A stretch of 45,666 nucleotides of DNA from Granulicella sp. Its GTDB lineage: Bacteria; Acidobacteriota; Terriglobia; Terriglobales; Acidobacteriaceae. The stretch spans positions 1 to 45,666 of the forward strand of contig DAHWOF010000005.1 of the NCBI GenBank assembly GCA_027335345.1. Direction: 5' to 3'. The notes below the pieces were generated by a model that worked only from the letters and a program-made list of their open reading frames with translations, did no database searches and had not been told where the DNA came from. The position numbers and the translations under genes are program-made. Below are positions 25,944 to 34,854 of the stretch, one piece after another (position 1 is the stretch's first letter; every line of letters begins with the position of its first letter).

Positions 25944-27731
25944 ATGCGATCGGACGTACCACAAGAGCGCGGCGCCGCGAGCCCTGAAACTCCCATCTCA
26001 GCGGTGAGCATTCTCTTCAATGGGAATCCTCTGGCGATCTGGATCTATGACGCGGCTACGCTGAAGTTTCTGGATGCCAACCAGAGCGCGCTGACCCAGT
26101 ATGGGTATAGCCGTGAGGAGTTTCTGCAACTTGCGCTGAGTGACATCGTGATCTCCGGGAGTGAGGCCGAGGAGGGCGAGCGCCACCCGCTCCCAGGCCA
26201 GCCGGATCATGCTGCCGATGTAGTGCAGCGCCATCGGCGCAGCGACGGCACGCAGTTGAATGTGGCCGTGCGTTCCAATGAGGTTCACCATCTTGGGCGG
26301 GTATGCAAGCTGGTGATCGCCGAAGACATCACGGAGCGTTGGCATTTGAACGCGGAACTGGTTCAAATGGCGCATCATGACGCTTTGACCGGGCTGCCGA
26401 ACCGTACCCTGCTGGCGGACCGGATGGCGCAAGCCATGAGTTCGGCGCAGAGGCTGAAGCATAGGACGGCGGTCATCTGCGTCGATCTGGACCACTTCAA
26501 AAAGGTGAATGACTGGTACGGCCATGCGGTTGGAGATGAATACCTGAAGCATATTGCGGAGCTCCTCACCAGTCGGCTGCGCGGAATGGACACCGTGGCG
26601 CGGTTGGGCGGCGATGAGTTCGCCGTTGTGCTGGGAGAGATCAGCAGCGCCGATGCGGCCAGCCTGGTGGGCAAGATGCTGTTGCAGGCCTTGAACAAGC
26701 CTGCGGTGATCGGCGGCTACACCCTGGAGCCGCGCGCCAGTCTGGGCATCGCCATCTATCCGGACCACGGCTCGGACATGGACGAGGTATGGCGCGCAGC
26801 GGATGCGGCCATGTACCGGGCCAAGCGCGCCGGAGGCAACCGCTTTGCTGTGGCGGGTCCGGATGCGTCCAGTACTGCCGATGACAGCCAATCGCTGGAT
26901 GGATCCCTGCGAAGGATGCTGGCCGCGGGCGGGCCTCTGATGCACTATCAGCCCCAGTACTCGGCACAGGGTGGGCTGCGGGCTGCCGAGGCGTTTCTGC
27001 GGCTGCAAGATCGCTGCCACGGATTTATCCATCCCGACCGGCTGATCGCCCGCGCCGAAGATAACGGGATGATCTATCCTGTGGGGCGCTGCGTGGTGGA
27101 TGCGGTATGCCGCCAGATAGACCAGTGGAACAAGACGACGGCCAAGCCGCTGCGAGTGGCCGTCAACATCTCACCCATGCAGTTGAAGCGCAAGGAGTTC
27201 GCTCAGGAGACGGCAAGGTCTCTGAAGAAGTGGAAGATAGACCCGGCGTGTCTGGAGATGGAGATCATCGAGCGGGCGATCATGAACGTCGATGAGATCC
27301 TTCCCGAAATGAAGGAGCTCTCTAGCATGGGCGTGAGGTTCACGGTGGACGACTTCGGGACCGGATACTCCTCCCTGCAACATCTGCACCGGCTGCCTAT
27401 CTCGACGGTGAAGATCGACCGCAGCTTTGTTCACAGGCTGTGCGATGCGTCCAGCAGCTATCCGATCGTCAAGGCCATCATTGCAGTGGGGCACAGCATG
27501 AAGATGGAAGTGGTGGCCGAGGGCGTCGAGAACGAAGAGCAGAAGACGATCCTTTGCCGGCTGGGGTGCGACGGCATGCAAGGATATCTGCTTGCCCGGC
27601 CCGCGGCGGCGGAGGAGATTGCGAAGATGTTGGTCAAACAGCCTCCGGATATGGAGGCCAACCACAGGATCGGCCCACCGTCGCTTCGCCAGCCCGGAGC
27701 TTCGCGGCACATTCGCCCGCTGACGGCTTAG
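25944..27731 (+). CDS. PAS-GGDEF-EAL c-di-GMP turnover protein
   Basis: 595 aa, cytosolic (no signal or membrane segments). PAS-like domain (about 15-130: NPLAIWIYDAATLKFLDANQ interrupted), then GGDEF with the intact motif at 222-226 (RLGGDEFAVVL) and an RxxD inhibitory site (RGMD) five residues before it, then EAL with EAF at 349-351 instead of EAL but keeping NISPMQL, EIIERAIMN, DDFGTGYSSL, KIDRSF and AEGVEN. Both activities are therefore possible. Start: ATG 25944 with AAGGA 7 nt upstream; the frame extends to 25821 but lacks such a site. Monocistronic. Confidence 0.93.
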   Translation: MRSDVPQERGAASPETPISAVSILFNGNPLAIWIYDAATLKFLDANQSALTQYGYSREEFLQLALSDIVISGSEAEEGERHPLPGQPDHAADVVQRHRRSDGTQLNVAVRSNEVHHLGRVCKLVIAEDITERWHLNAELVQMAHHDALTGLPNRTLLADRMAQAMSSAQRLKHRTAVICVDLDHFKKVNDWYGHAVGDEYLKHIAELLTSRLRGMDTVARLGGDEFAVVLGEISSADAASLVGKMLLQALNKPAVIGGYTLEPRASLGIAIYPDHGSDMDEVWRAADAAMYRAKRAGGNRFAVAGPDASSTADDSQSLDGSLRRMLAAGGPLMHYQPQYSAQGGLRAAEAFLRLQDRCHGFIHPDRLIARAEDNGMIYPVGRCVVDAVCRQIDQWNKTTAKPLRVAVNISPMQLKRKEFAQETARSLKKWKIDPACLEMEIIERAIMNVDEILPEMKELSSMGVRFTVDDFGTGYSSLQHLHRLPISTVKIDRSFVHRLCDASSSYPIVKAIIAVGHSMKMEVVAEGVENEEQKTILCRLGCDGMQGYLLARPAAAEEIAKMLVKQPPDMEANHRIGPPSLRQPGASRHIRPLTA

Positions 27732-28175
27732 AGCCTCGGTCTGGCTAGGCAGTAAGCCAGACATGGTGCGAGTTCTACCTCCGATTCCCCGCAGACAGGA
27801 CCTGCGCAAGGAATGAAACCCAAGATGGGGGCTTACTGCGTCCAGTGCCGGCTGCCTTGCGCCCGGTGTCCGGGAATCCATCTTCTTCCACGGGCGGAAG
27901 ACGCCTCCCCGGGCCGTGTGTCTTGCTCAAGGCATGCGTCTTGTCCAAGCCGTGCGTGCTGCCCGGGGGCAAGGACGTTGCCGTCGTGATTGCAGGGATC
28001 TTGCCACCTGAAATTCTTTACATTCTTTCATCAAGCAGGATTCCGCAATCGGCATCGTACGGTGTTGCCGTCTGACCGCCGGCAAGCGGATCAGGCGCAA
28101 AGCCAAGGCCAACCGCCAAAACAAACCTTGATGCGGAGCAGCAGAGGCAGACCGTGCTGCCTCTGCCGCCGGCTG
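27732..28175. other. Intergenic stretch with small hairpins
   Basis: A 7-bp hairpin follows the GGDEF-EAL gene (TCTGGCT 27740-27746 with AGCCAGA 27755-27761) but has no T-run. Near 27910-27965 an imperfect 18-19-bp repeat occurs (words like GTGTCTTGCTCAAG and GCGTCTTGTCCAAG). No gene is supported. Confidence 0.4.
28141..28166 (-). terminator. Perfect 10-bp hairpin after the 38-aa membrane peptide gene
   Basis: GCAGAGGCAG and CTGCCTCTGC pair perfectly around a 6-nt loop, starting 9 nt after the stop of the small gene read on the minus strand. There is no T-tract, so it is terminator-like or an mRNA-end stabiliser; the assignment is inference from position. Confidence 0.45.
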
Positions 28176-28292
28176 TCAGATGCGCAGGTAAGCGGCTGTG
28201 GAGAAGAGAAGGCTGCTGGCGATGCCGAGTACAACGCCGCAGACGAAGAGGAAGGGAGAGTTGTCAGAGAAATAGTCGAACAAGGGCTTCAT
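28176..28292 (-). CDS. Small single-pass membrane peptide, 38 aa
   Basis: Minus-strand ATG 28292 to TGA 28176. The sequence starts MKPLFDYFSDNSP and continues with one hydrophobic helix (FLFVCGVVLGIASSLLFSTA), ending YLRI. An AAAGG site lies 7 nt before the ATG, and a perfect hairpin lies just after the stop. These signals and the clean topology argue for a real gene. No family recognised. The nearest same-strand gene upstream is the FAD oxidoreductase, which ends about 390 bp away. Confidence 0.65.
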   Translation of the reverse strand: MKPLFDYFSDNSPFLFVCGVVLGIASSLLFSTAAYLRI

Positions 28293-28682
28293 AGGCGTAC
28301 CTTTCTGATGAGTTCCTCGACTCCGCAAGACCCTGGAAACGGAGAGACCCTTCGCCCCGGAACATTGAACGGAAGGACGGATCTCCCTGGAGCCAAATCG
28401 GGAACACGACTCAGAAATGCAACTGAGTTGCCAACTTGTTCTCTTTTGTAATCAATGAGATGTAGCTGCGAAAAGGGACGGGGTGTGCAGCCATTTGCAC
28501 ATGCCCCTTCGACTTGTTTGCCACTTCCTGGCCTGCGAGCCGGCAACCGGCACGCGGAAGCGTCCGGTCAGCGGCGATCCCGAGCGCGGTCAGGGCCTGG
28601 CCTGTCTGTGTCAGGCCTGTCGGCTGTCGCCGGCTCTTCCCGAGCCAACGAGCGCAGCCCCTTGGCCTGCGGGGCGATGAAC
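28293..28682. other. Intergenic stretch between the FAD oxidoreductase and the small membrane peptide gene
   Basis: 390 bp without a supported gene. It must hold any promoter of the 38-aa gene on the minus strand. A short palindrome (GCAACTCAGTTGC near 28420-28435) is the only structure I noticed. Confidence 0.4.
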
Positions 28683-29816
28683 TCACCCAGCGATTGCCTG
28701 GGGGGACAATGCAGTCTGCCCGGCAGCGACCCGTGTCAGCTTGGCTGTGACTCGCATCACTCCCGGCCAGAGGTGGAGGCAAAAGGGCAGGATGGCGCGC
28801 GCCAGCGCGTTGTTGATGCCATCGGCGGCGAACTCGGCCAGGCGCATCTGCGGCAGCAGCGCGGAGCGAAGACGAGCCTGGAAGAGCGGGGCCGGCTGGT
28901 TGGCAAGATAGGCGGCTACCGCGCAACGGGCCGTGTGCAGAGCGATGGAGATGCCGTCGCCGGTGAACGACGGAATCACAGCCGCCTGATCCCCGACGCA
29001 GTACAGCCCGGGCTCTGTGGTGGGCCGAATGTAACCGTAAGGGATACGGCTGACGGAGATCGGCTTCTCCATCAAAGGTTCAGCCCCGGCCAGGCGCATG
29101 GCGAGATGCGGACATGCCTCCTGCATCTTCAGCAGGAACCTGTCCCAGCGATAGTCGGCGCGCGCCAGATAGCGCTGCTGCACCACCCAGCAGAGGTTGG
29201 CGATGCCGTCCTCCACCGGCTGGATGCCGCCGTAGCCTCCTGGGTAGAGCATCAGCTCGGAGGCGTCTGCCAGTTCGGCGGCCTGCGCGGGGGTGAGCCG
29301 GTAGTACATCTTGAAGGCTACCCAGCGCTGCGGATCGTCAGGACGCCGATGGCTGCGCAGGTCGTGCTTTCCCGTGGCCAGAAAGGCGGTTGGAGCCTCG
29401 CAGAGCTCGCCGTTGTCGAGTCTTGCCTGCCAACTGCCTTCCGCGCTGTGGGTGAGCGACGCCACGCTGCGGCCACGCTCGACACGAACTCCAGCGTCGA
29501 TCGCCTCGGCGATCAGCGCGGTGTCCAGCGTCTTGCGCGTCAGCGACTTGGCGGGAAACGGAAGAGGCGCCTCCGCGGCGCGCCGGGTGGCGGCCAGGCG
29601 CACGTAGTCGATAGGAACGGCGCCCAGAGCCACGACGTCGATGCCCAGCATTTCCAGATCTTCCAGGGCTTCGCCGCTCAGAAACTCCCCACAGACCTTG
29701 TGGCGCGGCGTTGGTTCACGTTCGATCATCCTTACGGCTCGCCCACTGCGGGCCAGCGCAATCGAAGTAGCGCAGCCCGCCACCCCGCCCCCCAAGACCA
29801 GAACTTCGTCCTGCAA
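28683..29816 (-). CDS. FAD-dependent oxidoreductase (geranylgeranyl-reductase/hydroxylase-like)
   Basis: 377 aa. N-terminal FAD-binding GGGVAG in VLVLGGGVAGCATSIALARS, HKVCGEFLSGEAL, and the second FAD motif CVGDQAAVIPSFTGDGISIAL, the pattern of group A flavoprotein hydroxylases and reductases. Start: TTG 29816 with GAGGAG 7 nt upstream; the in-frame TTG at 29831 contains that site. Given the type III PKS and methyltransferase genes 2-3 kb upstream on the same strand, it probably tailors the same product, as SrsC does in the Streptomyces phenolic-lipid operon. That link is inference: two other genes lie between. Confidence 0.88.
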   Translation of the reverse strand: MQDEVLVLGGGVAGCATSIALARSGRAVRMIEREPTPRHKVCGEFLSGEALEDLEMLGIDVVALGAVPIDYVRLAATRRAAEAPLPFPAKSLTRKTLDTALIAEAIDAGVRVERGRSVASLTHSAEGSWQARLDNGELCEAPTAFLATGKHDLRSHRRPDDPQRWVAFKMYYRLTPAQAAELADASELMLYPGGYGGIQPVEDGIANLCWVVQQRYLARADYRWDRFLLKMQEACPHLAMRLAGAEPLMEKPISVSRIPYGYIRPTTEPGLYCVGDQAAVIPSFTGDGISIALHTARCAVAAYLANQPAPLFQARLRSALLPQMRLAEFAADGINNALARAILPFCLHLWPGVMRVTAKLTRVAAGQTALSPQAIAG

Positions 29817-29992
29817 AGCACTTCTCCTCAATGCTCAGAATGTCCCACCAGCCCATAGCGAGATTGCCTATGCGAAGTAGACGCCGTAGAGAGAGTGTTG
29901 GAACCTGATTCTGAATGAATCGTCATCTTGGGTTCAGGATACTGCTGCGCGCCCCGGATCCGCCTGCGCATCTGCTGCGTCCAAAGGGAAGG

Positions 29993-30784
29993 ATGAACCA
30001 TGGAATCAAGGCATTTCCGGCTCTCCTGTGCGCTCTACCGGCGCTGGCGTGGATCAGCGCGGCCACGGCCGAACAAGTTCCGGTCCGGCACATCCAACGT
30101 CCAGCGCATTGCACGATGATGACTCGCTCCCAGACGGGAAAGACACTTGGGCGGGTGGAGTTTTCCCAGTCGGTTCAGGGAGATGATGTCACCATGCGCC
30201 TGACCTTTCGCTTCCTGGACGGATCGGTTGACGATGAGACGACCACCTATAGCCAGAAGGGCGTATTCCGCTTGCTCTTCGACCGTCATGTGGAAAGAGG
30301 GCCGTTCTTTGCCCACCAAATTGATTTTGCGGTGGATGCGAAGACCGGCGTTGTGACCGACCGCGCCCCGGGGTGGAATGGAGAGACGCGTGTCGAGAGC
30401 CGGCATCTGAATCTGCCCGCCGACCTGGCCAATGGTTTTATTGGAACGCTGCTCTTGAGCGTTCCGCCCAATGCCTCGCCGTTTCAGGTGCAGATCGTGG
30501 CGCCCGTGGAGGGCGGCCGGCTGGTTCACCTGCGGATCTCTCCGGATAGCCGGCAGCGGTTCCAACTGGACGGAGTGGATCAGGAGGCGACGGTCTTCCG
30601 CATTCATCCGGAGCTGGGCGGCATCACGGGATGGATTGCGTCCCTGCTTGGCTTGCAGCCCAAGGATGTGCTGGTCTGGATCAGCGAGGGTGCGGATCCG
30701 GCGGTGGTCCGGATCGTGGGCCAGCTTGGGGGCGCGGGCCCGGTGGTCACCTCGGATCTGGAAGGAACGCTCTTTCCGAAGTAG
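29993..30784 (+). CDS. Secreted hypothetical protein, 263 aa
   Basis: Function not recognised. A signal peptide is clear (MNHGIKAFPALLCALPALAW, cleavage likely after ISAATA). The mature part is beta-rich with alternating hydrophobics (VTMRLTFRFLDGSVDDETTT; DFAVDAKTGVVTDRAPGWNG), like several periplasmic DUF families. Start: ATG 29993 gives the signal peptide at the very N-terminus, with AAGGG 4 nt upstream; the frame opens at 29915. It is convergent with the DUF2306 gene and divergent from the FAD oxidoreductase, inserted between members of the PKS group. Confidence 0.75.
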   Translation: MNHGIKAFPALLCALPALAWISAATAEQVPVRHIQRPAHCTMMTRSQTGKTLGRVEFSQSVQGDDVTMRLTFRFLDGSVDDETTTYSQKGVFRLLFDRHVERGPFFAHQIDFAVDAKTGVVTDRAPGWNGETRVESRHLNLPADLANGFIGTLLLSVPPNASPFQVQIVAPVEGGRLVHLRISPDSRQRFQLDGVDQEATVFRIHPELGGITGWIASLLGLQPKDVLVWISEGADPAVVRIVGQLGGAGPVVTSDLEGTLFPK

Positions 30785-30803
30785 GTTTCCAGAGTGCCGC
30801 TCC

Positions 30804-31466
30804 TCACTCGAGCGCCTCGCCGACCGCTGAGGCCCTGCGGCGGGTGGTGAGTTCATGCCAGTTCAACCCCAGGTCCACGATCAGCAAGGAGGCCAGGGTG
30901 AAGGCGATGACGCCGACCGCGGCCAGCACATCGCCCAGATGGCTCCAGTATGGAGGCCAGAGGTTGAGTATGCGGCTGGAGACAAAGGTGAACGTCACCG
31001 CATAGGAGCGCGCCATCCATTGGCGATGCGCTGTGATCTGGCCGTTGCGCGCGGTGATGAAGGCTGCCGTGGTGCACACCATCCAGGCCGCCGCCTGCAT
31101 GGAGGTTCCAGGTAGCCCCGGACGGCCCTCGGCCAGGGCGATGCCAGTGAACGAACCGACAAAGACGGAGATCACGTACATGCGTCCAAGCAGACGATGG
31201 ACGCTCATGTGGCGCCGCCGAAAGCGCGAGGAGAACTGGAAGGGGCCAGCCAGCAATGCCACCAGTCCCGCGATGGTATGCGGAATCAGAAAATGCCGGT
31301 CGGCGATGACCTGAAGGCGGTAAGCGTGATACATGGGGTAGTCGGTGACCAGCAACAGCTCTGAGGTGATGAAGACAAAGAGCGTGATGAGGCCGAGCGA
31401 GACCCAGAGGATGACCTTGAACCGGGAACCGGATGTCTTGGGCGCAACGAGTGTGGTGGTGGGCAT
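30804..31466 (-). CDS. DUF2306-family membrane protein
   Basis: 220 aa with about six hydrophobic segments. Conserved points of the family as I know it: HRLLGRMYV after a loop, and GQITAHRQWMARSYAVTFTF with paired His/Arg residues. Function unknown; cytochrome-like His placement has been suggested for such four- to six-helix proteins but nothing here proves it. It follows the methyltransferase gene by 60 bp on the same strand and may belong to that transcription unit. Confidence 0.82.
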   Translation of the reverse strand: MPTTTLVAPKTSGSRFKVILWVSLGLITLFVFITSELLLVTDYPMYHAYRLQVIADRHFLIPHTIAGLVALLAGPFQFSSRFRRRHMSVHRLLGRMYVISVFVGSFTGIALAEGRPGLPGTSMQAAAWMVCTTAAFITARNGQITAHRQWMARSYAVTFTFVSSRILNLWPPYWSHLGDVLAAVGVIAFTLASLLIVDLGLNWHELTTRRRASAVGEALE

Positions 31467-31526
31467 GATTCGCTTCTTCCAGATTGGACGATCAGGGCGC
31501 CGATTCGGATTGCGGGCCGGCCGGCC

Positions 31527-32240
31527 TCACTTCCACCGCCCTACGCACAGCCGTCCCGGCCTCCACCGCTCGATGGTCACAGCCTCCCGCGGGATCTCCG
31601 CCGCGGCCAGCAGGCGCAGCCAATCGTCGCGGCGAAAGGCGCGGCGGAACGACACTGGCCCGTCATGGCGCACCAGAGGATGCCACGGGAGCCAGCCAAA
31701 CATCCGACTGCTCCACTCCGCCCGCTCCAGATCGTTGATGAACCAGCCGTTTGTGGCCGTAGTCTCCATCCAGCGGAGCAGCGCGACGATCTCCTCGTCC
31801 TCCAGATGATGCGCCATCAGGGAGCTGACGATGATGTGGATGGGGTGGTCCGGCCGATGCGCCATAGCGTCGCCGGTCACCCAGGTGATGCCCAACTCTT
31901 TGCGCGTGAACTCCGCGGCGGCGCGCGCGGCCATCGGGTTCAGATCCACTCCGGTCAGCCGCACCGGGATGCCCCGTCGGGAGGCCCAGCCTGCGATGCG
32001 GCGCAGCAGATCGCCCCCGCCGCTGCCCACATCCACAATGGAAACCGGGTCCTGCTTTCCTCGCGGCAGCCGTTCGAGCCAACGCAGCGTGGGACGGTAG
32101 CCGAGGAACAGGCGATTGACCTTCTCCAGGCTGCGCAGGCAGTCGCGGAACTGCTCGTAGGTGCACTCGCCGTCCATCCACTCCGGCAGTTCGCGGGGAG
32201 AGACGCGACGGCTGAAGTCGATCTTCCCGCTAGACGGCAT
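31527..32240 (-). CDS. Class I SAM-dependent methyltransferase
   Basis: 237 aa. SAM-binding motif I VDVGSGGGDLLRRI (about 69-82), acidic residue after beta-2 in LTGVDLNPMAA, and motif DAMAHR/HIIVSSLMAHHL. The first 11 bp overlap the end of the type III PKS gene, so the two are translationally coupled and the enzyme probably methylates the PKS product (O- or C-methylation not decidable). Unlike Streptomyces SrsB, which is an integral-membrane ICMT-like enzyme, this one is a soluble Rossmann methyltransferase. Confidence 0.92.
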   Translation of the reverse strand: MPSSGKIDFSRRVSPRELPEWMDGECTYEQFRDCLRSLEKVNRLFLGYRPTLRWLERLPRGKQDPVSIVDVGSGGGDLLRRIAGWASRRGIPVRLTGVDLNPMAARAAAEFTRKELGITWVTGDAMAHRPDHPIHIIVSSLMAHHLEDEEIVALLRWMETTATNGWFINDLERAEWSSRMFGWLPWHPLVRHDGPVSFRRAFRRDDWLRLLAAAEIPREAVTIERWRPGRLCVGRWK

Positions 32241-33291
32241 GGAAGCGCATGGTCTCCGCCGTCAGTCCGGGGCCAAAGGACATCGCGCAGCCGAGTTGCC
32301 CGGGCCGCGCCTGCTGCATGATCTCCTGCAGGACAAACATCACGGTGGCTGAGGACATGTTTCCAAAGCTGGAGAGCACGTTGCGTGATGAGGCCAGCGC
32401 GTTGGCGGGAAGCTCCAACCCTCGCTCCACCGCATCCAGAACCGAACGGCCGCCAGGATGCACCGCCCACAGATCGATCTCATGGCTTGCGGCCATCAGC
32501 CCACTCTGATGGAGCGCGCGCCCCAGCTCGCCCGGCACCTGCCCGGAGAGCAGCATGTCGAAGCCCAGCCCGCGGATCTTCCAGGTGATAAGATCGCGCG
32601 TCTCCGGAACCATCACGGCGCGGAAGCTGTCCAGGGCGAAACCGTGCTCCCGGCCGGTGATCAGGCTGGCCGCGGCGCCGTCGGCAAAGACCAGGAACGA
32701 GAGCACCTGCTCCAGGTCCTGGGTCTCCTGCAGGTGCAGCGAGCACAGCTCCAGGTTCAGCATCAGAACTCCGGCGTTCGGGTCAGAGCGAACAATGTGC
32801 CGCGCCAGCTTGAGCGCGTTGATCGCCGCATAGCATCCCATGAATCCAATCATGGTGCGCTCGACGCTGGGTGAAAGACCAAGGTAGTCGACGATCTCAA
32901 AGTCCAGCCCCGGCGCATAGAGCCCGGTACAGCAGGTCACCAGCACATGGGTGATGCCGGAGCGCTCTTCTTCACTCAGCGCCAGCCGGTCGACGGCCTT
33001 GCGCATCAGTACCGGCGCGCACTGTTCAAACACTTCCATGCGCCGCGCGGTGTGGGGAAAGTTGCCCAGGCGATAGAACTCATGGGCGTCGTGCGAGTAG
33101 AAGTCGGGCTTGGTGTGGTACGGGTCGAGGAAGGAGTAGCGATGCGTGATCTCGGCGCGGCTTGCCATTCGCCGGAAAAGCGCACGCATCCGTGGGTCGT
33201 TCAGCATACGCTCCGCGAAGATCACGAAGGCGTCATGCACATCGTGCTCAGGGACTGCCGTGGCAATGCGATTTAGATAAGCCGTGCTCAT
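32230..33291 (-). CDS. Type III polyketide synthase (chalcone/stilbene-synthase-like)
   Basis: 353 aa. Thiolase-fold PKS with the complete catalytic triad: C153 in MIGFMGCYAAIN, H278 in WAVHPGGRSVLD, N311 in SSFGNMSSAT. It condenses malonyl-CoA onto an acyl starter; bacterial relatives make alkylresorcinols, alkylpyrones or phloroglucinols, and the starter here is not predictable by eye. Start: ATG 33291 (MSTAYLNRIATAVP) with GGAGGA 10 nt upstream; the frame opens at 33462 with a 57-residue low-quality extension. First gene of the group with the methyltransferase. Confidence 0.95.
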   Translation of the reverse strand: MSTAYLNRIATAVPEHDVHDAFVIFAERMLNDPRMRALFRRMASRAEITHRYSFLDPYHTKPDFYSHDAHEFYRLGNFPHTARRMEVFEQCAPVLMRKAVDRLALSEEERSGITHVLVTCCTGLYAPGLDFEIVDYLGLSPSVERTMIGFMGCYAAINALKLARHIVRSDPNAGVLMLNLELCSLHLQETQDLEQVLSFLVFADGAAASLITGREHGFALDSFRAVMVPETRDLITWKIRGLGFDMLLSGQVPGELGRALHQSGLMAASHEIDLWAVHPGGRSVLDAVERGLELPANALASSRNVLSSFGNMSSATVMFVLQEIMQQARPGQLGCAMSFGPGLTAETMRFHAV

Positions 33292-33739
33292 AAGGGGTTC
33301 GTCCTCCATCAGGATACTGGAGTCAACCGTTCTGTGCGCCCGGAAGAACCCGATGCAGAGGGGGGGAGGATCCGGAGACAACCCCGAGGATATACGGTAA
33401 GACGAGATCTTCTTCCGTTGGCGTGTACCTGGCGGCCCGGAGCAGAATGACAATCTGTTCATTTTGCAGAATGTAGCGGCGCGGTGATCTCACGTCCTGG
33501 AGCGAAAGTCTTCAGCCTTCCTTCGCCGCGAGGGCGGAAGGGTCCGCCTGGAACCCTCGCTACCGCATGGCGATAGCGCCTTGCGCGGCTGCGCCCTCCA
33601 GATCCAGACGAAATGGATGGTGCGAGCGAAGACAGGGTAGCAGCGCCTGCCCTTGTCTTTGGTCGCTTTGGGTCGCGTTTGACCGCCTTTGCTCGCCGGC
33701 TTCCGTCTTCTAGTGCTGTATGGCGGCGTACGGCAGCCC

Positions 33740-34822
33740 TCACGCGATGGGCTTGCCCGCCGCGCGGTAGATGGCCTCAATCGCCAGCAGATCCTTCAGT
33801 CCTTCTTCGCCCGGGGTTGCCGGCGTGCGGTTGTCGCGGACGCAATCGGCAAAGTGATCCGCTTCGGCGACAAATTGATAGGGCAGCTTGTTGGGGCTTG
33901 CGTCGCTCACGGGTCCGTGAATCGTGTTGCCGTGATACTTCAGCCCTTGATAACCATAGGCCGGCTCGACCCACAGATTTCCTTGCGTGCCGTCCACGCT
34001 GAGGTAGGCCGCGCCATCTTCTCCATACGAGGAACCGCTCGACGCCAGGATTCCCGAAGCGAAGCGCATATTGAACTCGATGCTCTCTTCAACCTGCGCA
34101 AAGCGCGGTCCGGGAATCTTTGTCGCCACCTGCGCGGCGAAGTGATCCGGCTCTTCACCGGAGAACCAGCGAATCGCGTTCAGCGGATAGATTCCCAGGT
34201 CCAGCAGCGACCCTCCGCCCGCTAACTTGCGATTCAGCCTCCAGCCGCTCATCTTGCTGCCGTAGAAGCCGCCCTGAAAGCCCTGGACCTCGCCAATCGC
34301 CCCGCTGCGCGCCAGGTGGCGAATGTGTTGCCACATGGGGTCGTAGTGAATGCGATAGGCGATCATGAGTTTCACGTTGTTCTCGCGGCAGGCGTCGATC
34401 ATCTGCCGGCACTCTTTTGAAGAGATCGCCATCGGCTTTTCGCAGAGCACATGCTTGCCGGCCTTGGCCGCGCGAATGGTGTACTCGGCGTGCATGCTGT
34501 TGGGCAGGCCGATATAGACCGCGTCAATCTCAGGATTGTGGGCGATCTCATCATAGTTCTCGTAGTTGTAGACGTTCTTGGGCGAGATGCCGTACAACGC
34601 CTCATACTTGGGAGCCTTCTGTTGGGCGTGCCCGGAGACCAGCGCCGTTACCTTGCACTTGGTGGACTGCGCGCAGGCCTGCATGAAGATGTTTGAGATC
34701 ACCCCCAGTCCTACAGGGGCGAAGCGCAGCGGCTTTTGCTCGTCCGCATGCAGCGGCAACGCGGCAGAAGCAGCGGCCAGCAACGAGAGGCTTGTAAATT
34801 CACGGCGGTTGATGAGGGTCAT
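33740..34822 (-). CDS. Gfo/Idh/MocA-family oxidoreductase with twin-arginine signal
   Basis: 360 aa. N-terminal Tat signal (NRREFTSLSLLAAASAALP), then a Rossmann domain with GLGVISNIF and the EKPMAIS motif (HVLCEKPMA, Lys of the EKP catalytic motif), and the C-terminal alpha/beta domain (GGGSLLDLGIYPLNAIRWF). Closely resembles periplasmic glucose-fructose-oxidoreductase-type enzymes, which keep NADP bound and oxidise aldoses to lactones. GGAG lies 6 nt before ATG 34822. It follows the SMP-30 lactonase gene by 32 bp, so it is probably the aldose-oxidising step of the sugar-acid pathway; substrate (xylose or other) is inference. Confidence 0.9.
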   Translation of the reverse strand: MTLINRREFTSLSLLAAASAALPLHADEQKPLRFAPVGLGVISNIFMQACAQSTKCKVTALVSGHAQQKAPKYEALYGISPKNVYNYENYDEIAHNPEIDAVYIGLPNSMHAEYTIRAAKAGKHVLCEKPMAISSKECRQMIDACRENNVKLMIAYRIHYDPMWQHIRHLARSGAIGEVQGFQGGFYGSKMSGWRLNRKLAGGGSLLDLGIYPLNAIRWFSGEEPDHFAAQVATKIPGPRFAQVEESIEFNMRFASGILASSGSSYGEDGAAYLSVDGTQGNLWVEPAYGYQGLKYHGNTIHGPVSDASPNKLPYQFVAEADHFADCVRDNRTPATPGEEGLKDLLAIEAIYRAAGKPIA

Positions 34823-34854
34823 AATTTTCTCCAGGAGGAATGCGGCGTTGCGGG

